Assembly (NCBI RefSeq): GCF_001039355.2
Contig: NW_019774502.1
Span: 1,185-63,184, forward strand
Reading direction: 5' to 3'
From: Lingula anatina
Lineage: Eukaryota > Brachiopoda > Lingulata > Lingulida > Lingulidae
Length of the DNA stretch: 62,000 bases
The notes beneath the pieces are model-generated. The model was given only the letters and a program-made list of their open reading frames with translations, searched no databases and was not told where the DNA came from. The translations under genes and the position numbers were made by a program. Of the stretch, positions 10,897 to 23,370 are shown piece after piece (the first letter of the stretch is position 1; every line of letters begins with the position of its first letter).

Positions 10897-13749
10897 TTAA
10901 ACTGAAAACTCTTCTTCACACTTTTTGTGCAATTTTTCATGCGTTTTACGACTGACATTGTGCGAAAAGGCCTCATCGCAGTAATGACATTTGTAAGGTT
11001 TCTCTCCTGTGTGCACTCTCATGTGTCTGGTACAAGCCCCTTTTTGTACAAATCTTTTCTCACAGAAGTTACACTGATGTCGTTTTTCACCTCTGTGAAT
11101 TAAACTATGCCGATGCAATGCACCAGGAGCAGCAAAAGATTTTGTGCAGGTTTTACACTGGAAAGGTTTTTCACCAGTATGAAGTCTAATATGCCTCTGC
11201 AAATAAACCCCTCTCACAAAATCTTTACCGCAAAGGTGGCACAAATATGTTTTTTCCGGAGGCAAAATTTTGACATGATTTTTCTCATGCCATCTCCATG
11301 ACTGACTTAAGGTAAAGTTCTTTCCACAGTATCTGCAAAGAAAATTACGGGCTTCAGGATGTGTCTTTTCATGGGTTCTGAAGCTACGTTTACTTTTAAA
11401 TTCCTTTTCACAGTATGAACACTTAAAAGAGTGAGCTTTCTTATGATCTCTCAAACCTGACAACATTGGAAAACTCAGATCACAATCCTTACAGGTGTGC
11501 ATTTTATTTTTCTCCCCATTTTGTTTTGCTGCCATCTTTCTGTGCTTCCTGTGCCCTTCCTGATGCTTCTTAAATATTTTTTTTGTTTTACTGATAAACT
11601 TGCCACAATTCCGTTTTCCTTGTTGATATCCTTCATCTCCAGGCTTATAAGGATCATCACTTTCCTCACCACTCATGCTAACTTCATCGTCATCTGTTTC
11701 AAGCTCTTCATCACTTGGTACATACAAATCATCATCATCATCATCATCATCTTTCATCGAGTGATCATCGCTCTCTTCACTCATTGCTTCCTCACTGGAA
11801 TTAATTTCATCATCTATCAGATTCATGGGACTGAGAGTAGTTTTATTTTGTATAATAGTTTTCTTTGTATTTTCAATACAAGCACTGCCCTTATCAAAGA
11901 GATCTTTGTTTGGTTCTGACTTAATTTCCTGTGTCTGAAAAGGGATGTGAATCCTTATAATACTGTCATGGTCCACACAAAACGTCTTAAGAAGGTTCAA
12001 TTCAGAAGTGTCTTGACCACAGCAGTTGCCCTGGCTTAACAAACCACATACCCCACTGTTGCCATAGTTTTGACCAAAGGGTTTATCGCTTCTTGCCTCC
12101 AGCTGCCCTCTGGTGTCAGTATTGTCTACACCAATGGTATTATTCTTTCTTGCCTTCAGCTGCCCTCTGGTGTCTGTATTGTCTAGACCATTGGTATTAT
12201 CCTTTCTTGCCTCCAGCTGCCCTCTGGTGTTAGTATTGTCTTTTTCAATAGTATAGTCCTTTCTTGCCTTCAGCTGCCCTCTGGTGTCAGTACTATCATT
12301 ATCAATGGTATACTCCTTACTTGCCTCAAGCTGCCCTATGGCTTCAGTATTACTCCGATTTTCTATATTCTGAATGATAACATCATTGGTATATTGATCC
12401 ACAGAATTATCATGGCTTGCTTCACCTTGCTCTCTTGTGTCAATAAATTTCATGCAACTTGCCTGTTGCTTCATTGTTGAAACAGCCATGTCTTGTCCAG
12501 TGTTATCTGTAGAGTTTGAATCATGCTGCTGCATGTAGACAACAAGTTGTCTGGCAGCGATACCGCCTTGGTCAGAATGGTGTCTGCCACATTCATAGAA
12601 CCTGACCAAAAATACAACAGGTATAACAATCCAGTCATGTGTTTGTGCTAAAACAATATTTCTCTAAACTTATCTATTTACAGTGTGTAAATACAATAGA
12701 ATATTGAAAAATATACAAGACTCAATTAAATGATTAAGTATATTATGGCAGGGAATTATATCGGATATAATTCCCTGGTTATAGTGAGTAGATCCACATT
12801 AATGAACAATAAATTTAGTAAACTGTTTTGTGTCATTCTGAGACAAACCAGGCAAATTTCATTTGAGCACCTAGATTGAACTTTTTACAATGTATCAGCT
12901 ACACCATACTCACAATACTTGACCAATTCAAGACTGCCTACTCAACAAGGCACATCAATACTCAAATACTCAAAGGGCATCAAATCAACAAGAATCACAG
13001 TGATCTTCTAAAACAAGGACATCCACTCAATCTGACTCACAGTTCTCAAACAAAACAAAAATACTGATCAACTCAACCAGACTGAAAGTATTTAACCAAA
13101 ACAAGGTAATCCTACTTGTCCATACTTACGAGTCAAGGAGAATTTTTGCCACATCTTCATCCTGTATTTTTGTACCCTGTCCCATCAGTAAATGATTCTT
13201 TAAAGCATGCCACCTATCGATTTGGCTACCAATACGGACCGTCTCATATGACCTTGTTTTCCTGTCTAGTAAATAGACTTCTTCTGGAAGAGTCCTTATT
13301 ATTATTGGTGCTCTATTCTTACGAGGACCACCTGGGCAACCCCTTCTTTTCTTACGAGGACGGCCTGGCTTACGCTTGACAGGACATGTGACCTGCAATA
13401 AAAAATGTATGTGCGCAGTAGGATTGATGTATTTTAAGCAGGAAGTTATACACAAAATTTATTTCAATCACTGATGCTTAATAAGTACTGTAGAAATAAA
13501 TCTATATACAGTATTAAACCTAACCAGTAGCTACTTTTACATCCAATCAACATGACTTTTTTTTGGGGGGGGGGGTTGGTGAAAGGCAAAAAACAACTGA
13601 GCAGCAGCAAATATGAAATATAAATAGTCTGGTACATTGTGGGCCTCAGGCACTCGTTGGTTTTCTGTATCATCATCAGTTTTCCTCAGTTTTACATCTC
13701 CATCTTTCAAGTCAATATTTTGGCATTCTTTTCCCCAGACTTCATCCAT
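10897..13749 (-). CDS. Gene A: AT-hook/LLD-module C2H2 zinc-finger protein
   Basis: Model (minus strand): a first exon with ATG at 13749 (acceptor TTTTCCAG just upstream), an exon at 13392-13130, and a long exon at 12601-10897 ending in a stop. The middle exon encodes an AT-hook-like stretch (KRKPGRPRKKRRG), then a module ending VRIGSQIDRWHALKNHLL...LLDS that is shared with genes B, C and D. It ends after LLD with two leftover bases, and the last exon supplies the third, giving LLDSFYECG. The last exon holds a 57-bp tandem repeat, an acidic Asp/Glu/Ser region, and seven C2H2 fingers, several joined by TGEKP linkers. This is probably a nuclear DNA-binding regulator. The donor of the first exon is unresolved: GAT|GTAAAA, CGA|GTGCCT and AAT|GTACCA all keep frame. 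Confidence 0.85.
12080..12360 (-). repeat. In-frame 57-bp coding minisatellite
   Basis: Inside gene A, about five copies of a 19-residue unit (core NTDTRGQLEARKDNT) follow one another. The copies alternate between QLEAR/QLEAS and QLKAR. The nucleotide period is 57, so copy-number changes keep the reading frame. The alternation implies a higher-order unit of 114 bases. Confidence 0.85.
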
Positions 13750-13998
13750 TTTTTTCCGATTTTCTTTTGTTGCCTGGAAAACAAATATAGAATTAGATAT
13801 GAACAATGGAAAATGTATATGAAATTTAAAGTGACATGGTATACATGTATCTAATACCTAACACCCTGACCAAATTCTGACAGCTATCAATCCTGTCAGA
13901 TAATCTGATGTCAGAGTAAAGCAGTAAGTTTTACATTGTGTTGATGAATTCTACACTTGCCTCAGTTCTCAGACTTAATTATGTAGTGACTAGCTGGG

Positions 13999-14080
13999 GT
14001 AGACTTGGTAAGATAGCTCACTGGTAGAGCACTACCACGGTAAGCAAGAGTCCTGGATTCGATCCCCGGTCTAGTAAGGC
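13999..14080 (+). repeat. tRNA-like sequence, probable SINE head or tRNA pseudogene
   Basis: An A-box-like TAGCTCACTGGT (about 14013-14024) inside a good D-arm (GCTC...GAGC) is followed by a B-box-like GGATTCGATCC (about 14055-14065). The anticodon stem does not pair well and the T-stem has a mismatch, so a working tRNA is unlikely. A C-rich tract follows. It is best read as the pol III promoter region of a tRNA-derived SINE or a decayed tRNA. Confidence 0.6.
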
Positions 14081-14385
14081 ATCCCCCCCCCCACCCCAAA
14101 TATGCATTACTACAAAATAGCAGCTGTGTAAAGAGCAGTGGTCTCGGTTTCGCGGTGTTTGGGGGGGGGGGGAGGGGTGTGGTGGCTGTTCTGAGTCGGG
14201 TACTTTTGCTAAAAACGCTACGCTTACATGCACATGTTAATTGTTATGCAGATAAGTACATACTGTATGTACCTACACCGACTACAGTGAAAACTGATGC
14301 AACTTCTGCTCTAGCTCGAGCATGGGCAGGTTATCTAACACCAATCAGTAAGGTATTCTTGTTGCCTAAATGCTTCAGTAATGAC

Positions 14386-14464
<79 letters not shown>

Positions 14465-15361
14465 CCAGACGAAGTATTAATTGTAATTGCCTCTACCTCG
14501 CTTAATCAATCCTCTACCACGTTAAATACGTTGTAAGTTTGTAAATGACTTTTGTTTGAAGGAATAACTGGCACTTGTGAATGCAGTAGGATTCAATCTG
14601 CTCAATCTCTTTTTCTTGAAAAACACCGTGCCTGCAACGAGTTGGTTAGATGTCAGTATTCACCCTTTTCATATTCTGTCATGGGAAACGGATAGCAACC
14701 GATAATACACATACATGTGCAAAATATCTCAACTAACACACTGAAAGTAAAATACTTTTTTAGGCCAGACAAAATAAGTATATTGATGTTTATTAAAGAA
14801 TGGGAACTATCTGTAAACAGGCTCAGTAGACAAAATTTGTTTTATTTGAATTTTTTAAACATATGATGTTAAACAGGATTGCTATCATTTTATGGTACAG
14901 ACACAAAATTTTCCATTATAAGTCATATTTTATTCAATCAAATATTACCAATGTGGCATGATTTTTCTTTAATTTTGTGAACCACTTGACACCAAAAATA
15001 AACTTTAAACAGTTTTGAAATTTTTTTTAGATCGAAGGCAAACCAGGCAAAAAAGTACTCCTGAGGAGACTCGGATAGTTTCACTTGCTTGAGCAGTGAC
15101 ACAATTTTGAGAAAAGTCAGTCAATTTTGAGGATGAAAAATAGAAAAGTGAGATAAAAAGAACACCTATAAATGTACAGGTTGGAAAGTTGGAAACAAAT
15201 AACCTAAAAGGTACACATAACAGGATTTTTTTGTGTCAAAATTCATATTAGTTAACAGAAGACTGCAAGTGCCCTGTTCAGGAAAGCTGTCAAACGGCCA
15301 GATTCATATCCCATTGGCTGTATTGTCCTAAAAAATGCACGTAAAATCCAAGAGGTCCATT
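14081..15361. other. Intergenic between genes A and B
   Basis: C- and G-homopolymer runs lie near 14083-14095 and 14160-14172, then a GA microsatellite. The remainder is AT-rich with no supported exon. Confidence 0.5.
14393..14463. repeat. (GA)n microsatellite
   Basis: About 70 bases of near-perfect GA dinucleotide repeat, with a single-base interruption near 14436. Confidence 0.95.
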
Positions 15362-16924
15362 TCAATACTTGGATAAAAGAATAGACTGAATTTCTCTTTT
15401 ATGTGCTTTTAAATGACGATTGTAAGATTGCCTATAATTCGTTTTGAATGTGCACTTGTTGCAATCAAAGGTTTTATTATTGTGAAAGGCCATGTGGTCC
15501 TTCAGATGCCTTGCCTTTGTGTAACTTTTTTTACATATCGTACATTCAAAACTCTCTATGTGTGTCCTCAGATGAATTTTGAGGTATATTTTTGTAGGAA
15601 ATGTCTTCTCACATAAGTGGCACTGGTGCGACTCATTTCTGTGAAGCTGCTCATGAAGCTTGCGACCTTGGCTGAAATAAGAAAACAAAATGACATTGTG
15701 ACAAAGTATTAATGAAATAGCATTATTTGGCAAAATGAAAATGTTTACTTGACAACTTTTAGTGAATAAAAAAAATTAATAAATAAAAGCAAAAAACATT
15801 GCTTCATTTTAACAACCTACTTGACCATTCATCTCACCAATAAGTAACCTTCAAAGCACATTCATGAGTTTCCTCATACAGTATGTCTTCTCTTGTTAAA
15901 GCACATACTGAATAGTTCATATCCAAAACGAGAAAACAAATGAAAATACATCAGAATATAAATAAACTATACACACCCAGTGCAAAAAGTCTTATTACAA
16001 CGCACACAATGGAACCTTTTCTCCTTGTGACGGGACCTTCTGTGGTCCTCCAGGGCAGACCGCGCGTGGAACCCCCTTGGGCATTCCAGACAGTTGAACG
16101 GGTAAATACCAGTGTGGGTCCTGTTATGTTTTTGTAGAGCACACTTTGAGCTTAACACCCGCTCGCACCCACTCACCCTACACTGGAAAACCATTCCCGA
16201 ACCATCTGGAATAGCAATCCAAATCACAAGAATCAAGCTATTAATAGCAGTAAATAAATTATTTAATATCAATAAATAAATGAATAATAAGATTGATTGA
16301 AAAAAAATAAATTAAAAATGTCAAAACAAAACTTGTCAAAATTTATTAAAACTGTATCCTTTAACTACATCCTTTAAGACTTGAGCTTAATCTGTTGTGA
16401 TCAAATTTAACTTGAAGTACCACAGGGTGAACAGATTTTTACCTTCGTCAGCACCAGAAGGCACAGCGTCTCTGGTCTCATCAGGGGATGGAGGAATTGG
16501 ATTACTGGTACACTCTGAAATAATGAAAATGGTTTAAATTATGCTATCCGTGATATTCCTGCCAAATCTTATTTTTCTCAAAAAAAAAAAAAAAAAACCT
16601 CAGGCTATCCTCAAATCATTACTTGACCCATCCTTGCACATGGAATTAATGTTTAATGTTAGCTATCATGCAGACCACAATGCTTTCCTGTCCATTTCAG
16701 AAGAAAATATCGAGATAAGGCCCTTTTATTTAAAGGTTTTCATCCTTTTAGGTCTCAATTATGCCCCTAATTGTTTTAACACAATCTTTTAAATAATCAC
16801 TAGTAGATGAGAAACTTATAATATTGAATAGCAAAGCTTTGTTCAAAAGAATGAAAACACTTATCAGTTAAATCAACTGGAACATCTGACAAAGAAGTTG
16901 CTTTGGGGACACCATCTTCAAGAA
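15362..16924 (-). CDS. Distal zinc-finger exons, probable alternative 3' end of gene B
   Basis: Four exon candidates on the minus strand: 16924-about 16863 (acidic linker, LEDGVPKATSLSDVPVDL), 16514-16443 (SNPIPPSPDETRDAVPSGAD), 16205-15977 and 15671-15362 (stop). Phases of the last three agree exactly (1 base, then 2 bases carried over). The join between 15977 and 15671 falls inside a finger and restores a perfect C-x2-C-x12-H-x3-H, which strongly supports that intron. Six fingers result, the first with an unusual C-x4-C knuckle. No start codon is convincing here, so these exons must continue an upstream transcript, most likely gene B. The first small exon lacks a clean donor (see findings). 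Confidence 0.75.
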
Positions 16925-17400
16925 CTGTAATAAATATGGCAGATGTGAGACTTTATATTCCATTGTGGCCTTTTACTTTTGCTAGTTTATGAATAGCAGC
17001 ACAATACATGTGAACAAATTTACTAATAGAGAAAAATCAAGAAAAGTTGCCATTTAAACCTGTCAAGAGCATTTAGAAATATACCGTACTTCTCATCCAT
17101 ACCCAGATCGGTTGTGTTAAGGGATCAGCTGATCCTAAGTGAACTTATTTTTACAAGACTGAGTAAAATCAACAATAAATGTGGCATATCTGGTGAGGAT
17201 AGTAACTTGAAAGTCAATATTATCGAGTGTTTCATTAAATTTAAAACAAAAATTTGAAGAAGTGTTAAAAAATGCACAAATTATTATAATTTACAAAAAA
17301 CTCAGTTACATTTAACACAGACATAAGATTTTTTCCTATGTGTGCTTATTTATATGAGTATTTCATATATCAAATAAATAATTTTAAAAAATACCTTCCC

Positions 17401-19499
17401 CTAAAAATCTACAATAAAATGATTACATTTTATATTACAATGTGAATTTTCATGTGTCCTGAGTCCTGCTTTGGTGTTAAATATTTTATCACATTGAGAA
17501 CAAGGGTGTAATATTCCAGAATGTTTTTTCTGGAGATGTCGCTGCAATGCCTGCTTTTCAGGAAATGTCTCCTCACAATGGTCACAATCATATGTTTCAG
17601 TTGAACTGTGCTTCTTCATATGTCTTTTCAAGCTGTCTCTCCTGGTGTATACTCGATGACACTTGTCACAGGGGAAGGAATCCACAACTTCACTGTTGCT
17701 AAAGATAAAGAAAGAAATTATTTTAAAAGCTAGAGACGTAACAAAAAAAAAAAAAAAAAAAAAAAGGAGGAATTATTGCTTTTTTCTTTTTCACTTTCCT
17801 GGCGCTCGTTAATGAAATGAATGGAACATCACATGCCTGTTTAAAACACAGAAAGCCTAAGAGGTTCCTATGTAAAGGTATGATCTTATCTGGGGTTTCT
17901 CACTGAACCCCAAAACAACCAATTTTCACTCACAAATTGTTGCTCGACCCCTCCTTATACTTGGATCTGATGATCTATTCCATTTCTAATTAAAATGTGT
18001 AAAGTATTCCTGTACATTTCAGAAGGACAATATCAAACGGGGCACTTTTATGTGAAAAGTTTATTGTTCTTAGGTTCTGAATTGTATGTAGACATAAGTA
18101 ACCACATCTATGACAATTCTATAGTATGATATTAAACCTTCAGGAATTCACACACCTTCCCTTGACTAATTAATCCAGTAAGTATAAACTAATTAGTGAC
18201 TTGGCATTTTCAAATGACTGCTATTGGTTGTACTTGCTAGATAATACACTGATCTGTTGGTTTCAGAAATGAATCCATCATCATAACAGTTAATAGACAG
18301 TATAAACACTGCTTGTGCCCAGAACATGGATGAAAAATCACTGAGAAACCACAGATTCTCTCACTGCCCCATACAACAATCAAGTATTGCTTTATTAAAG
18401 TGCATTGCCTCATGCCAATTTGAATTAAAGTAACAGTTTATCATAACAAGGAATTTCAATGCACCCAGGCTGTTGTACATGTACCAGTATATAATAAAAT
18501 TTCTCAGTCACATGGTAACTGTCAAACATAATTATATGAAAACTTCATTTTCAATCAATAAACAACTTCAGAGGAGATAACTATCTTAACTATCTTAACT
18601 TACCTATCAATGTCCTCTGCAATATTGTTATCTGGAGGGAGGTATGAAATGTCAAAAGGTTTTAAAGTGAGTGTGTTATTCTTTAAGTAGCTGGAATTAA
18701 AAAGAAAAGTTTGATAATAATAGTAAATACCTGAAAACTTACTTATATTTAACAAACCAAACTGAATATAATTCAAAAAGATATATCCCTAACCATTTTA
18801 CATTCCGAGTTCTTAAATAATATATCTTTTATTTTAAAAAATGCATACATCTGAAAAAATATGGTTTAAAATTGAACTTGCAGATCCAGATCATTAGATC
18901 TGTTGTAACAAAAAGATTCTATCGCTATTCTTAATTTTAACAAAACTCAAGAAAAAAGGTTAAAAAGACAATGAAAAACAGTTTGTTATATAGTACCTGT
19001 AGATATATCTTTACAGAGGCACTTGACTTACTGGTCCATCAAAAATTTTGCCAGGTTTTCATTTGTTTCCAATTGTAGTCTATCTTTTAAAGCATTCCAT
19101 CTTGGCAATTCCTGGCCAATGTTTATCCCTATTCCTACTTCCTGGAATTGTTCCAAGGGCCTGATGACATTTTCCTGAGATGGCGTTTCTTCTTCCGTTT
19201 TAATCTGTTGCTGAAAACCTGGATTGATATGGAATGTACAATATAGTACATAGTCTACAAGCTGAAGTGAAAAAAATGTCACATTTACTACATAGAAAAT
19301 CTGTCAACGAAGATAGATGATAGATGAAGAACTATTGGGTATTTCTAACATAACTGATGATCTGAGTGAAAACAATGTGGCCGTTGCAGTTTATGAGGGA
19401 ACATATGTGTAAAAATAACAAGTGGGGAGGGGGGGGGGGGTACGTACCTACATGTAAGTCATTTATTCTGAGATGTTCCTTGTATTCTCCCTCTTTCAT
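17401..19499 (-). CDS. Gene B: LLD-module C2H2 zinc-finger protein
   Basis: Four exons: 19499-19448, 19218-19032, 18690-18604 and 17698-17401. All have GT-AG borders, and together they give 624 bases, exactly 207 residues plus a stop. Exon 1 gives MKEGEYKEHL... after a strong acceptor (CCTTTTTCAG). Exon 2 carries the shared module (GINIGQELPRWNALK ... FLMD). Exon 3 is a linker containing PPDNNIAEDID, homologous to gene D's triplicated exon. Exon 4 has three C2H2 fingers (FPCDKC, YDCDHC, HPCSQC) and a stop soon after the third. A phase-correct donor in exon 4 (AAAT|GTAATC) could instead lead to the six further fingers at 15362-16514, giving a longer protein. This is a likely DNA-binding regulator of unknown target. 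Confidence 0.85.
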
Positions 19500-19649
19500 C
19501 TCTGCACTCCCCGTAGACTGAAAAAGGCCTGTCTTTGCTTGATCGTTGTAAGGCGCCGTGAGGCATTCAGTGGTTTCTTTGCGATCAGTGGCTTTTTATT
19601 TGATCCATGATTTTCAACATTAAATTCATTCATTCGAACGCCAACAGAA

Positions 19650-19880
19650 TAACTATCAGGGGAAACGCAATATTATACCCGGACACACTAGTAAATGTAC
19701 CCAAATAAAAAATAATAAGCCTCACCAATTTCTAAAAACGAGATTTTCACAAACTCCCACACCCAGAAAAAACATTATTTTTTTATAAGCCTACTGTGGA
19801 AAACAATTATCAATCGATATTGCACAAGATCAGTAATCTCACCTAACGCATCACGACTGCTTCTTTCAATCAGTTAAAAG
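19650..19880 (-). promoter_or_regulatory. 5' leader exon and donor of gene B
   Basis: On the minus strand a donor TTAG|GTGAGATTACTGAT lies at 19843/19842, about 330 bases upstream of gene B's first coding-exon acceptor. The same donor context and about 200 bases of flanking sequence recur upstream of gene D (43880-44215) and in a third place (57510-57830). I read it as a duplicated promoter plus noncoding first exon; the transcription start is not defined. Confidence 0.5.
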
Positions 19881-19896
19881 AACTACAGCTGCCAAC

Positions 19897-20064
19897 ATGG
19901 TTTGCTGCTTCGTTTTTAGATGTAGTCACCGAAGTAGGAGGGAAAAGTGTTCGTTTTTTCGGTTCCCTGTGGATGAACTCAAACGGAGCAAATGGGAAAG
20001 ACTGCAGCCCGGGAGCCACCGGCTCATCAAATTGATGGTCATTATGCCTTTTAGCATTATGTAA
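19897..20064 (+). pseudogene. Truncated THAP domain
   Basis: An ATG opens MVCCFVFRCSHRSRREKCSF and continues FRFPVDELKRSKWERL. This is the first half of a THAP zinc-binding domain, with the C-x4-C pair, the FxFP motif and the conserved Trp. The frame then runs into unrelated sequence and a TAA at 20062-20064, before the second Cys/His pair. It could be a real first exon with a donor I did not recognise, but a broken copy of the neighbour at 20376 is more likely. Confidence 0.6.
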
Positions 20065-20375
20065 ATACAGTAGGACACATACTCAGAATAATGAGACTGT
20101 TAACATGCCTAAGAATTGAATCTGAGGAAATGTGAAAAAACAGCATAACTTCTAAAATAATGGCCCGATTATGCTGATTTTCGAACTCATCCTGCATTTT
20201 TAGTAAGATTGACCAAACCTGTGAGTTAAATAGAGTGTTTTCCACGAAATCGAGAGCATGCGCAGTTCGCGCCATTTTGTGCGGGACTGTTTCTCAGGGG
20301 GCAAGAGTAGAAGGGGCCTTCATGGACGGCTGTCACGATGTAAAGTAGATCTCCCGCTCTTTGCATTTATCGGTC

Positions 20376-20792
20376 ATGGGTGGCCATGATAACTGCTGCG
20401 TGTATAACTGCAGCCACCGGAGAGGTAGAAAAGACAATGTTTGTAGTTTTTTTGTATTTCCAAAGGACAGACGTTCGAAATTGTTATGGATTAGTGCCAC
20501 TGGTCGTGCGGATATTTCATTGAAAGATATAACTGACAACTTCAAAGTCTGTGGCTGTCACTTCCAATCCGGAAAGCCAAACAGGAAAGATAGTAATTCT
20601 ATTGATGCAGTACCATCAGTTGATTTACCAAAGTCACGCAAAACGGTTAAAACCAGGCGAACTTCAAACAGTATTTCAAGTGCGACATGGGCCGAAGCGA
20701 CGGAGAGTAGGACTAGAAAAGCCATCGTGGTAGGAAACTGTGTTCCAGATGTGGGCCAAGAAGTTGTATTTCCCCTTGTCCAGAACTCAGAT
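20376..20792 (+). CDS. THAP-domain protein, first exon
   Basis: The exon starts at ATG 20376 (MGGHDNCCVYNCSHRRGR) and ends at a consensus donor, AGAT|GTAAGT (20792/20793), giving 139 residues. The THAP domain is complete: C-x4-C at the start, SFFVFPKD, a conserved Trp, VCGCHFQSGKP carrying the final C-x2-H, and a VPSVDLP match to the closing AVPTIF-like motif. THAP domains bind DNA and derive from P-element-type transposases. Basic, Ser/Thr-rich sequence follows. The downstream exons were not identified; a candidate acceptor near 21465 (TACCGCAG) leads only to a short frame. The gene lies head-to-head with gene B, so the two may share a promoter region of about 0.5 kb. Confidence 0.8.
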
Positions 20793-23370
20793 GTAAGTAT
20801 CAATGAATTCAATATCGTGGACTATATGTTTATACATTTTGTATGACAGTGTGTATGATAACATCTGTTAAAGTCACGCTCAGCTGTCACCTTGATTGGA
20901 TAGTAAACGTAGGGAGGTCAGGTCATGCCGCTTACACAGCGGAAAGCGGGAAAAAATCTAACCTTGCTGTGTGTTTTCCATCATAACTTCCAAGTTTTGG
21001 GTCCTATGGTAAATATAAAAACATATTTAGAAAGTACATTCAGTGGGCTTTTTTGCAATATCTGTAACAATGTATAATCTCTGCGATGATTTCACTTCCT
21101 CGTTTGGTTCCCGCTATTTACGCATCTTGTTCAACCTGCGCGTTTCGCGGCATATTTCTAAAAGCTCCGTACGGCGTCCCGGGTGTTATTTCCATGGATT
21201 TGACCACATATTCGTGCAGAGGATGAATCAGCCTTTCGAGTGAGGGGTTACAGAAGGTCAGAAAACCGAAAAAAAGCAGCCATAGCTTGCATTTTAATTT
21301 TTTAATCGCATTTTAGAGTTAGAATAACGAAGTTTGCAAAGTTCTGTAACCCCTACCTAGATAATTTAACTAATTCTCTTTTTATATGAGCTGTTTATTT
21401 GTCATTTTTTGCTAAGACGTAGCCGGAACAGCCTTTCGAAAATTTGTGCTTTTGATCTTACCGCAGGTAAAATGGAGGACGCGCCAAGCTGTTCTGCTGA
21501 TGAAAGGGCTCATGTATTTTCAGCACCCAAAGAGGCTCGAGAATTGTTCACAAAACACAAGATATAATTTCCTAAACTTGATATAATTTCCTTCTACTTC
21601 TATATTTCCCAGTACATATATCTAGTCCACTCCATCTGTGCTATGTATTGTATAACAAAGAATTCATCCACTACAAACAGAGATATTTGTTTCATACTAC
21701 AACTTGGGAACAACATGATACCACTACCTCTGGTACAGGGACAGTTTGACTGTGCTGTTTACACCACCAGTGTTTTCATGATATCCATGGTAATACACCC
21801 TAATAAATAAAGCCTGGTAATAATACTGATCTATGAGAATGTGCAGATTTTAGCATATATGTCAGTTAAACACCAAAAGTTGCATCAAGAGGCCCCCAAA
21901 TTTAAAAAAATCACGATACATGATCTATTTCTCAAATTCACTTTTTTATTTGTTCTACAATGGCTGAGGTAGCTCTGATCTTGGTTTGTGAACTGTTTCT
22001 TAATAAGGATACAAATATTGGGAACAAGAGATGGCTCAAAAACTCTTGAAATCAAATGTCAATGCAGTTTATATGTCAAATATGACTAGGTCTGTTTTGA
22101 AAAAGTGTTTCGAAAAAAAAAATTACTTCCCAATTTACTTCTCCACTTTGCAGGATGTGGTATATTAAGAGAGAAAAAGTGAAACACTTCTCACGCCATG
22201 AGATGAGATTTCTCGGAGGATTAGTGTTTTCCTTACAACTATTTTCAGTTTGAGACATATCCCAGTTATAAATTTGCTTTCTACGAAACAAGAAAAACTG
22301 CATCAACTTTAGGAAGTTATGGATTCTTGAATCTTTGAGCAATACTTTGGTTTGACTGGTTTAATATGAGCAATCATGTGCCATACAAACACACGCACAC
22401 ACACAAACACGCACCCACACATTAGATGGTAGACAAATCTATTACATGTCATAGATTGTAGTGATTAATAGGGAAATTAAAGAAATGTCTAGATCTTGTA
22501 ACCTTGGTCATAACATAAACAACAAGTATTCAACAAGTTGTAACAGATAAAGTATTATGCTATACAATGCCAACTTTTATCCCCTAAAGCCAAATCAAAA
22601 TAACGGTGTCTTAGGGTTTTGTGATGCAACATATCATGACATGAAACAATACGAGTAAGGAAATTTTTGACCTACTTAATAGAAATGCCACATCCACCAT
22701 ACATCCTTATATAGTATCTTTTAGAAGATCAAATTTAGCTCCCACCAACAAAAAATTCTATTGCATGATTCATACACTGTACATAATATACAAGGAATAC
22801 CTGTACAATATTTACATAACCTTGTCAAGTTAATTCATCACTATACACTTAGGCTTCATTCACATGCAATGTCTATTTTCTAAATTCTATTTTCTATTCG
22901 CGGTATGTCTTATGATCACGGTCTGTGCCCTGAATATCCCGCGGCGTAATTACTGGCAGCGCGAGCCAGTTACTATAAGTAATGATGCAAAGATATGCTT
23001 AATACTACCAAATCTATTAAAAGGCCATTTCGGTCGATGCCATTTTGTCTACTTCGACCCACACGAAGCAGCCAAAGTGTCAGGTGGCCTGTCCAACCTT
23101 CAGCCCACCAAATACCTCGTCGCCCTTGTCGACCCTTTTTTTGCTACAAAAAAAAAAACTGGCAATCTGTGTCTGTACATAAAAAATGGAGATATCTTTT
23201 GGGGATAACCCTGTAACTGTTTAATTTACATACAGGCATCTTAATTTTTACTGACCGTCCTGGTCTGTAATTAAATTCTAAAGATTATTTGAAAGCTTTT
23301 GCCTTGAAGCGTTTAAAGCCATTTTTATACAATTTATATTTACAAGGGGGTAGTTGCTGTTTGTCAGAGA
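20793..23370. other. Intergenic/intronic, no firm exon
   Basis: Later THAP exons or a 5' leader of gene C may lie here but cannot be called. A frame beginning MEDAPSCSADERAHVF at about 21474 is a weak candidate exon. A CA-rich patch lies at about 22388-22420. A 114-residue open frame at 22864 has a hydrophobic start but no recognisable domain. Confidence 0.4.

Noticed and set aside
11497-11919. 140-residue plus-strand hydrophobic frame
   Set aside because: Antisense to gene A's acidic and finger-coding region; the hydrophobic look comes from complementing Asp/Lys codons.
13999-14080. Functional tRNA gene
   Set aside because: The A and B boxes are present but the anticodon stem and T-stem do not pair properly; annotated as a tRNA-like repeat instead.
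22864-23208. 114-residue frame with a hydrophobic start, upstream of gene C
   Set aside because: No recognisable domain, an adenine run inside it, and a position expected for gene C's promoter or leader. Not enough to call a secreted protein.
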